A stretch of 64,000 nucleotides of DNA from contig NC_135555.1 of assembly GCF_964340395.1 (NCBI RefSeq), forward strand, positions 12,510,746 to 12,574,745, written 5' to 3'. The notes under the pieces are model-generated. The model did no database searches. It worked only from the letters and a program-made list of their open reading frames with translations, and was not told the origin of the DNA. Below, one piece after another: positions 1 to 50,906 of the stretch. Each line of letters opens with the position of its first letter. Position 1 is the stretch's first letter. The translations under genes and the position numbers were made by a program. This stretch comes from Glandiceps talaboti (taxonomy: Eukaryota > Hemichordata > Enteropneusta > Spengelidae).

Positions 1-65
1 CGTGATGGTATCTTTATTGTTGAATTTGTAAGTACGTATTTATTTACATATTTTTTCTGTTTCAG

Positions 66-738
66 TGACGAAGTAAGTGAGAACTACCAACGTAATTACG
101 ATACCATGTACGACCAGTTTCAGTCACTGTTGTCATCTGAAATGTACAGAGTTTTAGTCTATAATGGTGATACTGATATGGCCTGTAATTTCCTTGGTGA
201 TCAGTGGTTTGTGGAGTCACTGAATAGAAAGGTGAGCACCAAAACAAGGAATGTATACTCTTCCTGTAATTTAAGCAAATAAATCAAGTCAATATTGTTT
301 GATAGAGGTCAGGTTTCTACCTGTCCAATAATTTTTTCAAACACCTATTGCTAGTTTGGCTACAGGAATAGACATTATGAACTTCTGGTAAGCCTGTATT
401 CTGTTGCACTCATTTGCATATAGTCAGATTCATAACAGGTGTTCTCAAATCATAATACAGCCACTGATGCATAACAGATGTATTCTAAAACCAGAATACA
501 GCCCTAAATTACCACTCTTAGATAAAAAAATACTGATTCAGATTGTGGTTTTTTCGTCCTGACACAGGAGGTACAGACAAGACAGCCATGGATTTACAGT
601 GACCAAGTGGCTGGATTCTATCACCAATTTCAAAACATTACATTTGTGACAGTGAAGGGATCAGGTCACATGGTACCTCAATGGCGACCAGGACAAGCTC
701 TACAGATGATCACTGACTTTCTGAACGGGAAAATGTAG
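66..738 (+). CDS. CTSA: cathepsin A-like serine carboxypeptidase, 3' end (partial)
   Basis: The last two coding exons of a lysosomal serine carboxypeptidase (peptidase S10) are present; the rest of the gene lies left of the window. Exon n-1 is 66-231 (acceptor TTTCAG, donor GTGAGC) and the final exon is 568-738 (acceptor ACACAG, stop TAG). Exon n-1 carries [18 protein letters not shown], the block around the catalytic Asp; the last exon carries [14 protein letters not shown] with the catalytic His. The nucleophile Ser would be upstream. In this family the enzyme trims C-terminal residues and, as cathepsin A (protective protein), stabilises beta-galactosidase and neuraminidase in lysosomes. 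The NGD-DMACNF-GD wording fits cathepsin A better than CPVL or SCPEP1, but invertebrates often have several paralogues, so orthology is inferred. No frame break is seen. Confidence 0.93.
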
Positions 739-1149
739 CCAATCCTGAAAGTTCTATTCCTACAAATCAGTACTTTGTAATTTTTATTCCAAATATGATA
801 TCTAAAATGAGAAATATTTTAAAATGGAAAAATTAGAATTTTTACCTCAAAATTGAGTAAAAAGGAAATTCAGAACTTCCATAATATATTCAAGAGATTA
901 TCACATTGCCATGTTTATCTTTAAGCTGTATTCTCTTTCTTGTTACCTTAACTGTTGTTACTTCTTAGTATTCACACAATATTCAAAAATCAGATTAAAG
1001 TATTGTCACTTTAGTAAAAAGGTTACCAGATAGGATTGTGCCACTTAAATCTACTGGAAAACACATCAAACCTTTACTGGAAATGAGTCAGTTCTTCTAG
1101 CTGGATTGCCTGTCAACTAGTCATTGATTGTACAGTGTACATCAGTATG

Positions 1150-1168
1150 TAATAAACTGTGAATAAAC
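1150..1168 (+). other. poly(A) signals of the carboxypeptidase gene
   Basis: Two AATAAA hexamers lie at about 1151 and 1162, roughly 415 bases after the stop codon. They are the first good cleavage signals on the + strand after the carboxypeptidase and probably end its 3' UTR. Confidence 0.5.
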
Positions 1169-1602
1169 CGTCAACATAATTTAGCATTTGTCAGGAAATT
1201 GTGGGATGCTGATGAGTTTGGATGACCAGGTGAACATAAATGTCTGTAAATACAGTTGAAATAGGTACAACCAAGATCAAAGTTGTGTGGAAAGTACAGT
1301 GTACACAATATTAGTATTATTGAACCTGTTATTTTTTTCCCTTTGACTCTGTCGCTTTGTGGAAATGTCATTGTAAGTGTGTATAAACATGTATCAATGA
1401 TAGCTGTAGGTCAGACAGAATGTTACAGTGTAACACTCACAGCTACAGTTTGTTTGGTTTTGAATGATGTCTCAGACAATGGATAACACCACCTGTTTCA
1501 GTTGTACTGAAAGTGATATCTGGCAACCTTGATTGATTAACCCTTAGTATGAAATATAGTTACAGTTACAATTGTATAATTACTGCAGGACTCATGAATA
1601 GG

Positions 1603-2000
1603 TACACAGACTCTCACTGAGTGGAGTTTTCACAGACTCTCACTGAGTGGAGTTTACACAGACTCTCACTGAGTGGAGTTTACACAGACTCTCACTGAGT
1701 GGAGTTTTCACAGACTCTCACTGAGTGGAGTTTTCACAGACTCTCACTGAGTGGAGTTTACACAGACTCTCACTGAGTGGAGTTTTCACAGACTCTCACT
1801 GAGTGGAGTTTTCACAGACTCTCACTGAGTGGAGTTTACACAGACTCTCACTGAGTGGAGTTTTCACAGACTCTCACTGAGTGGAGTTTTCACAGACTCT
1901 CACTGAGTGGAGTTTACACAGACTCTCACTGAGTGGAGTTTTCAGACTCTCACTGAGTGGAGTTTTCACAGACTCTCACTGAGTGGAGTTTTCACAGAGA
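1603..2000. repeat. 26-bp minisatellite, about 15 copies
   Basis: Tandem units of 26 bp containing CACAGACTCTCACTGAGTGG followed by AGTTTT or AGTTTA. The copies are nearly identical except for the final T/A and one unit lacking two bases near 1942. The T/A variant follows a T,T,A rhythm over much of the array, so the true repeating block may be 78 bp. Confidence 0.95.
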
Positions 2001-2758
2001 AAAAAATAGTCTTTTGGTTTACTTAATTATAATGACATTGCATAGAATTCACTTTCCACACAACGTTGATCTTGGTTGTATAACATGATGAAACCATGAA
2101 ATCCACCCATGGCAAATTAAGAGTGTATGATGAAGAAAATCGACTTAACGACAAAAAGTGTTTGGTTAAAATGTTTATTTCAATACAAAATACAGAATAG
2201 TTTACTGCAATAAAGAATACTATGCACTGTTAAATAGTACTGTAAATTATGATAACACTCTGCATGTTTTTGCAAAAATTGTAAAAAGATAATAAATACT
2301 TCATGTACATGCAATTTGTCTCATTTTTTTTACCTGATATATACTTAGTGCAGTTCTAGAACCTCAAATAAATTTCAAAGTGTGCATGTCTTTTGTAATG
2401 AGTCCACAACATTTATGTATCCTATGTAATACCATGCACAAGGGGAAAACGTGTAATATCACCCACTTAAAGTCCAATGTTTCAATCCCATGTGCTCGCT
2501 GAGTGTAATCTTATTAGTAGAGCCATAAGGATTGTTCTTTTGTTTTGGACTGATTTTTAAGCATAGCTCTGTCAGACAACTGTTTTCCACACTCAAATGT
2601 TAATCTTAGCCCTTTTAGTAACATTAGCCTTACACCCTACGTATGTGACAACCAGTATTGGTGCTTGTATGTCTATGATACAGACACAGAAACATAGGGT
2701 GTAATTATACAGAGTTACAGAAACCAAGTCATTAAAGGCTTAATGAGCATTGGGTCTT

Positions 2759-2869
2759 AGACTGTAAGATATGTTGTGCCAGTCTGCCCTCACTGGCCTC
2801 CTCTCATCCGACTGTAGGAGGGGTTGGGTGATGTGTGAGGGTGCCCCATCACAGCGTACCTTACAGACT
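2759..2869. mobile_element. short MITE-like element, copy 1
   Basis: A ~110-bp element that starts AGACTGTAAG and ends CTTACAGACT, giving short imperfect terminal inverted repeats. The internal phrase CACTGGCCTCCTCTCA recurs in a second copy at 9275-9364. No coding capacity. Confidence 0.5.
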
Positions 2870-2879
2870 GGCTGGGTCT

Positions 2880-3028
2880 TTAAAGCCCAATTTTTGAATC
2901 CCATGTCCTGGCATCAGTACTATCTGAGTGAAACCATAAGGATTCCATGGGGTTATAAGTTTGTCCGGAATCATAATAGGTCTGCCAGACAACCATTTCC
3001 ATCCAAATCTATTGAAATCTTAATCTGA
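2880..3028. repeat. dispersed repeat family member
   Basis: Reads as 'aaagcccaat..ttgaatcccatg...accataaggatt...ctgccagacaacc.tttccat.caaat.tattgaaatcttaatc'. Diverged versions with the same landmarks in the same order lie at about 2470-2615 and 33072-33212, and a weak partial one at about 35285-35342. It is probably an old SINE or MITE family; the ends are not clear by eye. Confidence 0.45.
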
Positions 3029-4912
3029 TATGGGTCTTTAAACGTCAGAGTAACTTTACAACAGCCTCTGTTTTCTGTACTAAAATTAGATTTGTTCAGC
3101 ACTTTGAATATGTATTAGTTATCTAAATATAACTTTACTTCGTTGATTTTCCTAAACCATTGAGTGGTTTTCATCCTGTGTTGTACAACATCATCAATGA
3201 GATAAAACACACATGCAAAGAAATTCAATGTTCATTGTACCACAAAACTTTCTTTGACAGCCACTATTTTTAATTTGAACCATGACTGTGCACCAGTCAA
3301 CCCAACTCTATAATTGGGGACCTGATAGGACACAGGCAGCTATGTGAATGCTGTAGTCCTATACTATATTAGAGGCTGCAGTGGATTGTATGCTCCCCAA
3401 GATTGTGCTGATATAGGTCCATGCCTGGGGTAATAACTGTACAGCACTACGACCATGATATTCATTGTGGGAGGCACGTCATAAATGTGCACCAGCACTA
3501 TTACTATTAGTTATCATTATCAAATAAATTACAGTTTTTATATAATGCTATGTCATGTACAGCACCACCACAGAAAAATTAACATCAAACTCAAAACTAT
3601 TGATAACTCTGTAATGTACATATAATACAAAATAGAAACACTCCTGTGTCACTTATTAAAACAGAGGATATTTGCCTCCTCAGACAGACAGACAGACTTC
3701 AAATTCCATTCACAAAATCAAACTTCAAATCCATGCTTTATAGCCTATGTGGACTATCCACTATTTCTCTTCACAGAACAATTCAAAATGTACAAAAGTG
3801 AATAACAGCAAACCAAAACTGTTTACACACATTCACAATTTCTTGGAAGTGTCGGACTGTCACCCAGTGCTAATACTCCTCATATACAAGGACAAAGTCT
3901 TTTGAAGTTCTTCTAGAAATATCAGACTGTTTATGGGGAGCTAGGACTCTGTACATGTATGTTGAAGGGCTTCAATTTAACTACCATCTACGCTTGGTTG
4001 TCAAATTTATCCAAGTGAACTATTTCAGCTACTGTTTTCTATTGATTTTCATTGGTCTAATAGACTACTACCCTATAAAGCGGTACTCTAGATCAGATAT
4101 TTAGTGGTCTACATGTATGTGCCCTGGACTACTGCTAATTTGGTAGTCTAGATACAATGTTTAGTAGTCTATGTGTCCTGGACTACTGCTAACGTGGTAC
4201 TCTAGATCTGATGTTTAGTAGTCTATGTGTCCTCGACTATCACAAATCTGGAGCCCTGTCTTGATTTTCAGATGGTCAGATCTCTTATTTGTTGTTCTAG
4301 AGCAGATGTGAGTAAATCTGCTCTCATGCAAATGTACCTTAGTGAATAGTTTGTAGGGTTGTTACAGATGTCATATTGCCTCTTTATAAAGACTATAATA
4401 TACAGTGCTGGCAATGATAGTGTAGCAGTTGCTCTGTAGATGTCATCAAAGTTCAACTCTACACAAACAAAGAAACCATATAGATGTTTTTCAAAAGTCC
4501 AGTCAGACTTATTTTGGCCTTCAGTACACTTGTATTGATTACTGTTATAAACTTGCATGTGATTTTAGTGATAAAATACCACCTTGGTAACTTACTCAAC
4601 TTTGTAATCTTATAAAGAAACCTTACTGCACTTGACATGTGTTTGGCCATTTTGGAGACTTCCAGCAAGGGTTTATGGGAAAACCTCTGATGATGACATC
4701 ACATTTACCACAAATCTTTTCTCTTCATACTTTTTTAAATATTTTTCAAGACAAAGATACTGTCACAGTGGTAAATATGATATTATCACAACTATTTCTG
4801 TAACTTTACCCATCAACTGTTTTTTTAACCCAAATGTTCATCCTATGTTCATTTGTCCTCTAACACATAGGGGTGCCATCTACATCAAAAATACTTAGTC
4901 AAACAACTCATA

Positions 4913-4918
4913 TTTATT
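4913..4918 (-). other. poly(A) signal of PHKB
   Basis: AATAAA on the minus strand, about 115 bases beyond the PHKB stop codon at 5031. It is the first good hexamer after the stop. Confidence 0.55.
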
Positions 4919-5030
4919 TGTTTATAAAGAGCGATAATTTGTTTACATCGACAGAGTAAATCCTCCTCTCTTATTATCAGCACTGTGTGTGCTATCCATG
5001 GACAATTATCTTGGTATCAAGAGTGGACCT

Positions 5031-30927
<25,897 letters not shown>

Positions 30928-31219
30928 TGAGCTGGTCGTCAAAAAGGAGAAATCCCCTTTGTCGTAAACCAATTAAACTACACACAGGGTTCATGAATTT
31001 CCAAATACATGTACATTTAGTGTAGTGTGCGTTAACCCAATATGGGGTTTGTAACGTATGTATCAAAGTAGGCCAGGGTCAAACGAACTATTGATTAACG
31101 TCTTTTCTGAGGTCACAGACTTGTTTACGGCAGTGCCACACTCGAGGAAAGACACATATCTGTGTGAACAAGCTAACAAACCAGGAAGTGGAGTGACAGA
31201 CAGGTTAATATTAATTAAA
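30928..31219. promoter_or_regulatory. divergent promoter shared by PHKB and ITFG1
   Basis: Only 292 bases separate the PHKB start codon (30927, minus) and the ITFG1 start codon (31220, plus), so both transcripts must start here or within these leaders. No convincing TATA box is seen. Visible candidates are a CCAAT at about 30969, an ETS-like CAGGAAGTGG at about 31179, and GAGGTCACAG near 31109. The base composition is less AT-rich than the flanking introns. The PHKB and ITFG1 pair is head-to-head in human too. Confidence 0.75.
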
Positions 31220-44590
<13,371 letters not shown>

Positions 44591-44861
44591 TGTCATTTCG
44601 ACATAGTATCAAAGGTGTACTAATTCATAAACCAGTTTGTTCCTTGATACAAGAAGATCTGTGTTAATTCAAATCACGTGCACACTTTGTGAACTCGATG
44701 AGGCGTCTCGGTAAAACTGGGTTCACACCTTTGCCTTATGAGTGGTGGAAAATTATGCATGTAGTGCGCCTATACCAGCTGTCATCAACCATGATTAGAT
44801 AACTTTAGAGTTGGCGCATTTTCTCAACGGAAACAACTTCCTGACAACACCACTGTTCCCT

Positions 44862-44864
<3 letters not shown>

Positions 44865-44902
<38 letters not shown>

Positions 44903-44927
44903 GTGTATGTGTGTCTGTGTCTGTGTC

Positions 44928-44985
<58 letters not shown>

Positions 44986-45049
44986 CGATAGGATAGGTGG
45001 GAGGGGATTCATATATGAATGTGTGACCGAAATGTATCAATTGTCATTG

Positions 45050-45080
<31 letters not shown>
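44865..45080. repeat. (TG)n microsatellite cluster
   Basis: Three TG tracts (44865-44915, 44935-44983, 45053-45080) in the ITFG1 3' flank or 3' UTR. A 24-bp perfect palindrome follows at 45083-45106. Confidence 0.95.
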
Positions 45081-45082
<2 letters not shown>

Positions 45083-45752
45083 TAGACCCTACACGTGTAG
45101 GGTCTATGGTGTGTGTGTATGCGTGCTTGCATGGGTACGCGTGCATGTGTGGTTGTAAACACCGTATGAGTATGATATTAGCATTATAACAAAACTAGAA
45201 AAAAGAGAGTAAATTTAACTTATTTATTGTCAAGTGCAATGAACATTTATTTGGTTGTAATTATTTTGTTAATGCCACATGTAAAATATACCAAGAAAAA
45301 CACCATTTCAGCCTTTTTGGATGGCTTTACCCGTATGTATTGTATGTATATTTCGCTGTGGTATATTTCGGACTAAAGGGCAGTTCACATTTGGTGTGAG
45401 TATGTAGACATGAGAAGTACTCCTCGCACGTTATTTTCACATATTTATTAAATAAATGCACACTTTGTCGTACAGCGTAGACGTCAACGAAACCTCACTA
45501 CAAGAAATGCCCATGCATGTGACTGTTTTCGTACAAATCTCTTCAATTATTTTGGCTTCTAAGCCGAGAGAACAATTAGATAAGACTTGTTATTTGAGAA
45601 TATAGTACTTTATAGGCTCACTATGATCGTCTGTTTGTTTGTGATATCACTTTATCTCTGTCTTCCAATATTTTCTATGTTTTGCGACTGCGCAGTTTAA
45701 TACTTCATCATGGATGTAAACTATTGGTTCTTTGTAAGACATCGTAATCAGA

Positions 45753-45758
45753 AATAAA
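45753..45758 (+). other. likely poly(A) signal of ITFG1
   Basis: AATAAA followed within 40 bases by a T/GT-rich stretch (TGTATTTCTTGTTGTTTTT). It would give a 3' UTR of about 1.2 kb. An earlier AATAAA at about 45452 is an alternative. Confidence 0.45.
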
Positions 45759-45779
45759 CATCAATTTATTCAACTTCCC

Positions 45780-47320
45780 TGTATTTCTTGTTGTTTTTGA
45801 CAGCCACATACCTTGACCTATGACATGTCAGTGCACGTGTCTATCTAACGATGTCGGGTGTCGGCCATGCTCACATCCTATTCACGTGTTGTGTATAGAG
45901 ATTTTGTTTACTTCAAATTCAATGTAGATGTATTGTACTATACATGCAATTGTAATTTTAATAGGCAAGGAAAGGTTCGAGGTTAAGAGATGTAAATAAA
46001 CAATTCAATTTATTTTTAGTATATTTTTATGCAGATCAATACTACAACTGCCGACATCGAAGCATTGACGGACGGAACCTGTTATAAACAGAGAATGAAT
46101 CGAAAATACACAAATTTGATGTACAGACGATTCAGAATTAGATTAATAACACTTGGCACAGCATGTGTCGGAACGTTAGGGATATGACATTTCGTGGTTT
46201 GATAAGAACAGTTTTATAGGGTAATGTGTACATGAAATGCCAGGGAAACTTCGCATGTGTTTGTGAACGTTAACTTTTTATGTAAAGAGGCCAAACAACT
46301 GTTCTTTATCAAATGATGGAATGTAATACAAGTATCTGTAATTCTATGGCATGCTGTGCCAATGGTTATCAATCCAAATATTCATTTGTTTACTTTCTCT
46401 GTTTGTAACAAGTGCCGTTCGTCAGTGCTTTGATGTCGGCATCGAAACTTCAAATTGCTTGGCAGTACTGTCAGATCATCACGAACTCATTCTCGCAAAC
46501 CAGAGCTAATATTTCTTCGAAATAAAAGTGGGGACCGGCTCGTTAAGAACGGTACCGTAAAACGGTCGTGGTTTGCGACGATGCACGAACTATGAACTAT
46601 GATGAATGAAGAACGGAGTACAATATTGAATGTACCGTTACAAAGTTAAAGCAATCACCGTGTTCGTTGCTAGTTTACGTTTCATTTGATACTGTGAACT
46701 GTATGTGGCTCTATAATCCTAGCTTATTTATCTGAAAGTGTGATGGCGCCAAAATGAAAAAGCCTTTAAGTTAGCATTAATATGGAGTCACTTTGACGGG
46801 TTAATTCTGAATAATCATAGGCCCTAAAGGTTGACATTTTCTCACAAAACGTGATGTAGTTAATAACTTATAAATACTCTGCAGTTAAAATTGTTTATCC
46901 GCCGAAATAAAGTGAAACCAAAATGTCTTTCCGGTGCAATTTGTATGCGCAATAAATTAACAGTGTGTGTCATTTTATTTTATTGTATGTGATTTGACCG
47001 AATTCAACATTTTCCCAAACCAACAATCTTGCATGATATATATAATTAGTATACAGATTTTGCTGAATTAAAGTATACTTTGATTCAAAATCTCATATAT
47101 ATGCCATATACTTTGAAAATAAGCGTGGTGAATATTCTCTATATATACATAAGATATTCATAATTTATTAAAATCAGACGTATGAAAGTATTACAACCGT
47201 TATCAGACATGTCAGTGGATCAAAATGTAACAACTGTACTTCAATATTGTGTCCTGTCAGACGATAATTATGTTGAATTCCTAATCAGATGTTCGTCAAG
47301 CCAGACCATATAATATGATT
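45780..47320. other. intergenic, with a large inverted repeat
   Basis: Apart from the inverted repeat at 46050-46440, I see no supported gene here. The sequence is AT-rich and unique-looking by eye. Confidence 0.5.
46050..46440. repeat. 390-bp imperfect inverted repeat
   Basis: The left arm starts GCCGACATCGAAGCATTGAC at 46050; the right arm ends in its diverged inverse at 46440. Matching landmarks in order are AAACAGAGAA, TTGGCACAGCATG and TTTGATAAGAACAGTT. Arms are about 170 bp, the loop about 70 bp. In the left arm a frame reads DIEALTDGTCYKQR and is open for about 38 codons; the right arm on the other strand reads DIKALTNGTCYKQRK then stop. It may be a fold-back element or an inverted duplication of a short exon. 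Confidence 0.7.
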
Positions 47321-47329
47321 TAGTGGCAA

Positions 47330-49410
47330 TGTTAATAAGATATCCAGACAATAAAATGTAACAAATTATGTTATTAACACTTTCGTTTATTCTGTTCGTC
47401 AATGATATGCCAGACATTGTCAACAGTCATGGGTCATCATTGTGCTCAATGTATGCTGACGATGCCAAAATATATCGCATAGTTAGAACACAAGATGATT
47501 GTATTTCTCTTCAAACAGACATTAATAATGTCTACAAATGGTGTAATACATGGAATTTGAAGCTCAATGTGGGGAAGTGTAAAGTAATTACATTTAGTAA
47601 CAAAAGGAAACTGATTACATACAATTACAGTATTGCTGATGGTCCCCTTGTTCGTGTTCATAGTATCAAAGATCTTGGTATTCTACTTTCTTCACAGATG
47701 TCTTTTAACACCCATATTGATAGTATTGTCAGGAAAGCTTTTAGAATGATGGGTTTTATCAAACTTACATGTGCCATTTTTTCCAACATTTCTACATTAA
47801 GATCTTTATATGTGAGCCATGTTAGAAGCCATCTTGAGTGCTCCAGTGTAATCTGGTCACCATGGCAAGTAAATCAAATTGATAAAATCGAACGTGTACA
47901 GCAGAAATTTATTAAATTTTTATGTTTTAAATCAAATGTGCAATATACTTCAAGAAATTACGATTCGCTATGTGCTAGGTTTAAGATCCCACACTGTTGA
48001 GGAGGTGAAAGTTTTTAGTTGCTATTTTTGTTTACAAACTGGTCAATTCATACTATAATTGTCCATCCATTTTGTACAAGGTTTGTTTTAATGTACAGAG
48101 CAGACAGATACGTAATAACCATATCTTTCGCATCAGTGCCTCCAGGGTAAATCTGAGAAAATATTCCCCAATTTTAAGATGTTTAACCACTTGTAATGAC
48201 GTTTTTAAAGCAAATCCAAATATAGAGATATTTAGTCCTGTTTCCGCCTTTCGGCGTGTGCTTCAGGCTGCGTGTTGTTAATAATTTTACCTGTTTTGTT
48301 GTTTTTATTTATGTCATGTCACTTCTTTCTGTTATTACTACCCCTTTTTTTTTTATCTTTTTAGTGCTTGTTTTTCCTTATTTGTTTCTAAAGGTGCCTG
48401 TAAATGGGCTTTATGCCCGTTGGTTTACCTGAATATATAAATGAATAAATAATAAATAAATAATAAAATATCCAGACAATAAAATGTAGCAATGATAATA
48501 AAATATCCAGATAATAAAATGTAACAAATTATGTTAATAAGATATCCAGACAATAAAATGTAGCAATGTTAATAAGATATCCAGACAATAAAATGTAGCA
48601 ATGTTAATGAGATATCCAGACAATAAAATGTAGCAATGTTAATGAGATATCCAGACAGTAAAATGTAGCAATGTTAATAAGATATCCAGACAATAAAATG
48701 TAGCAATGTTAATAAGATATCCAGACAATAAAATGTAACAAATTATGTTAATAATAAGATATCCAGACAATAAAATGTAACAAAATGTTAAAATATCCAG
48801 ACAATCAAATGTAACAATGTTAATAAGATATCCAGACAATAAAATGTAGCAATGTTAATAAGATATCCAGACAATAAAATGTAACAATGTTAATAAAATA
48901 TCCAGACAATAAAATGTAACAATGTTAATAAGATATCCAGACAATAAAATGTAGCAATGTTAATAAGATATCCAGACAATAAAATGTAGCAATTGAATGT
49001 TACTAAGATATCCAGAATAATAAAATCTAACAATGTTAATAAGATATCCAGACAATAAAATGTAACAAATTATGTTAATAAGATATCCAGACAATAAAAT
49101 GTAGCAATGTTAATAAGATATCCAGACAATAAAATGTAACAAATTATGTTAATAAGATACCCAGACAATAAAATGTAACAATGTTAATAAGATATCCAGA
49201 CAATAAAATGTAACAAATTATGTTAATAAGATATCCAGACAATAAAATGTAACAATGTTAATGAGATATCCAGACAATAAAATGTAACAAATTATGTTAA
49301 TAAGATACCCAGACAATAAAATGTAGCAATGATAAAGAGATAACCAGACAATAAAATGTAACAATGTTAATAAGCTATCCAGACAATAAAATGTAACAAT
49401 GTTAGTAAGA
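47330..49410. repeat. ~35-bp minisatellite interrupted at its left edge by a LINE
   Basis: Units of 33-39 bp built on TTAATAAGATATCCAGACAA + TAAAATGTAGCAATG (or TAACAAATTATG) run from about 48465 to 49410, roughly 27 copies. One further unit lies at 47333-47372, before the LINE fragment, so the array or its founding unit predates or accompanied the insertion. Confidence 0.9.
47375..48450 (+). mobile_element. 5'-truncated non-LTR retrotransposon (jockey/CR1-like RT)
   Basis: The frame from about 47368 to 48000 encodes the C-terminal half of a reverse transcriptase: FILFVNDMPDIV, then the catalytic SMYADDAKIYR (YADD), WNLKLNVGKCKVI (thumb-side motif), HIDSIVRKAFRMMGFIK and FIKFLCFKS. A frameshift near 48000 separates it from a downstream piece (48072-48281) that reads as the post-RT C-terminal region and ends in a stop. 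A 3' tail with GGGCTTTATGCCCGTTGGTT and (AATAAAT)n follows to about 48460. The 5' part of ORF2 and any ORF1 are missing, so the copy is dead. Confidence 0.9.
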
Positions 49411-49901
49411 GTTTCCGTTTCTACTCAAATGGTTCCCATTGTAAATATTCTAATTTTATGTTATTCAGATTAATAGCATGCAGAATTTATCGCCATGAAC
49501 AAGGATTTGTTTCTTTTGTTTCCTTATAACCCTCGGGGAAAAAATATTTCAATAATGTTCATTAAATTTTCTGAAGTAAGCATCAAGATTTGTTGTCCCG
49601 AGACAGTAAAAATATAATTGATAACTTTGCAATACTATTTATGACCTCGAACAATATTTCCTGAATCAGGTAATGAGTCGTATTGAATTCAGTATAAAGT
49701 AAGAAACTTCATTTATGGTTGAAAGAATTCACGGCATCTATTATTCAGACTATATATTAGTAATACCATAATTACGAACATAACGTCCTTAGGATACGAC
49801 TGTAACTCTGTTGTTTCATGCAAGATACAACATATACTACATAAACTAATTTGAAATACATAGGCATATAACCAGTCAGCCAATCAATCAATCAATCAAT
49901 T

Positions 49902-49972
<71 letters not shown>

Positions 49973-50340
49973 CTTCTATATCCATAGCTCCGATTTCCAG
50001 AGCAATGTTCTGTTCAGTAGCGCCGAATGGTTAAATTACACCGTAGGCTTTGGTAAACAAATAAGCCTTCGGTTTCGTTTAATTTTGAAACAATCCGGGC
50101 TAGAGGCTTAGCGAATGTCAAATACCATAGTTTGGAGGCGACATATGAGAATGAACAACCTCCATAGTAGGTGACTTGTCTGTATTAACATATAACATAT
50201 AACATATAACATAATATATATATATACACTACATGTGATGATCTCAAATTTAAAGTAGGTGGAAATGTCAGTGAAGAATTACTGAAAGCAACCAGCAAAA
50301 CGATGATACAAAAGATAAAGGTAGGTGTTTCTTTTGTCAG
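49411..50340. other. intergenic, no supported gene
   Basis: Contains the (AATC)n retroelement end (49880-50050). A possible short open stretch at about 50232-50321 ends AAG|GTAGGT but has no credible acceptor and no family match. Confidence 0.5.
49880..50050 (-). mobile_element. retroelement 3' end with (TTGA)n tail, copy 2
   Basis: An (AATC)n run at 49882-49970 is followed by CTTCTATATCCATAGCTCCG + ATTTCCAGAGCAATGTTCTG, matching the arrangement at 37011-37110. Confidence 0.5.
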
Positions 50341-50376
50341 CTATTAATTCTTATTTCTGTATGTATGTATGTATAT

Positions 50377-50392
50377 ATATATGTGTGTGTGT

Positions 50393-50471
<79 letters not shown>
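50377..50471. repeat. (TG)n microsatellite
   Basis: Nearly pure TG dinucleotide tract ending in a short G run. Confidence 0.95.
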
Positions 50472-50472
<1 letters not shown>

Positions 50473-50810
50473 AGGGGGGGATAAATATCCTGAACACACT
50501 TGAAATAATGCATTTTTATTGCTGGTACATTTCTTTTATATCCGTATGTAATAAGGGATTTCGCATCCACCTCTACCATACGTCACTTTCTCATTGAAAA
50601 TTATCTATAAACGTATCTATATGTATATACTATTGAAATACATATAATACATCTTGTTTCTTTATGTATACACGTACATATACTCATCCATCATCTGTTG
50701 TTTGTATGGATGAGTATATAGTATATCATAGCAATAGTATACAAGTTTGTATATATACATTTATATAGATAGTTTTAGTTTAAAATGATAATCCATTTAC
50801 CCAAACATAG

Positions 50811-50906
50811 TTGTTTGTTTGTTTGTTGTTTGTTTGTAGTGTATTTGTTTGTTTGTTTGTTTGTTTGTTTGTTTGTTTGTTTGTTTGTTTGTTTGTTTGT
50901 TTGTTT
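50811..50906. repeat. (TTTG)n microsatellite
   Basis: More than 20 TTTG units with one interruption near 50828-50840. Confidence 0.95.

Larger units (their letters stand above)
1170..4900. other. intergenic: repeats only, no gene seen
   Basis: Between the carboxypeptidase 3' end and the PHKB 3' end I see no supported exon. The stretch holds the 26-bp minisatellite (1603-2000), a MITE-like element (2759-2869), two diverged copies of a dispersed repeat (about 2470-2615 and 2880-3028), and a short block at 4060-4250 in which a sentence like 'tagtctagat...tttagtagtctatgtgtcctggactactgc' recurs about three times. Short open frames here have no recognisable domain. Confidence 0.6.

Noticed and set aside
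31058-31219. Longer N-terminus for ITFG1 from an in-frame ATG at 31058
   Set aside because: The added 54 residues have no counterpart in the family and would bury the signal peptide that begins at the 31220 Met.
48465-49410. CRISPR-like regular array
   Set aside because: Direct head-to-tail units without unique spacers, in an animal genome; it is a minisatellite. The arrays at 1603-2000, 17776-18300 and 60190-62765 were rejected for the same reason.
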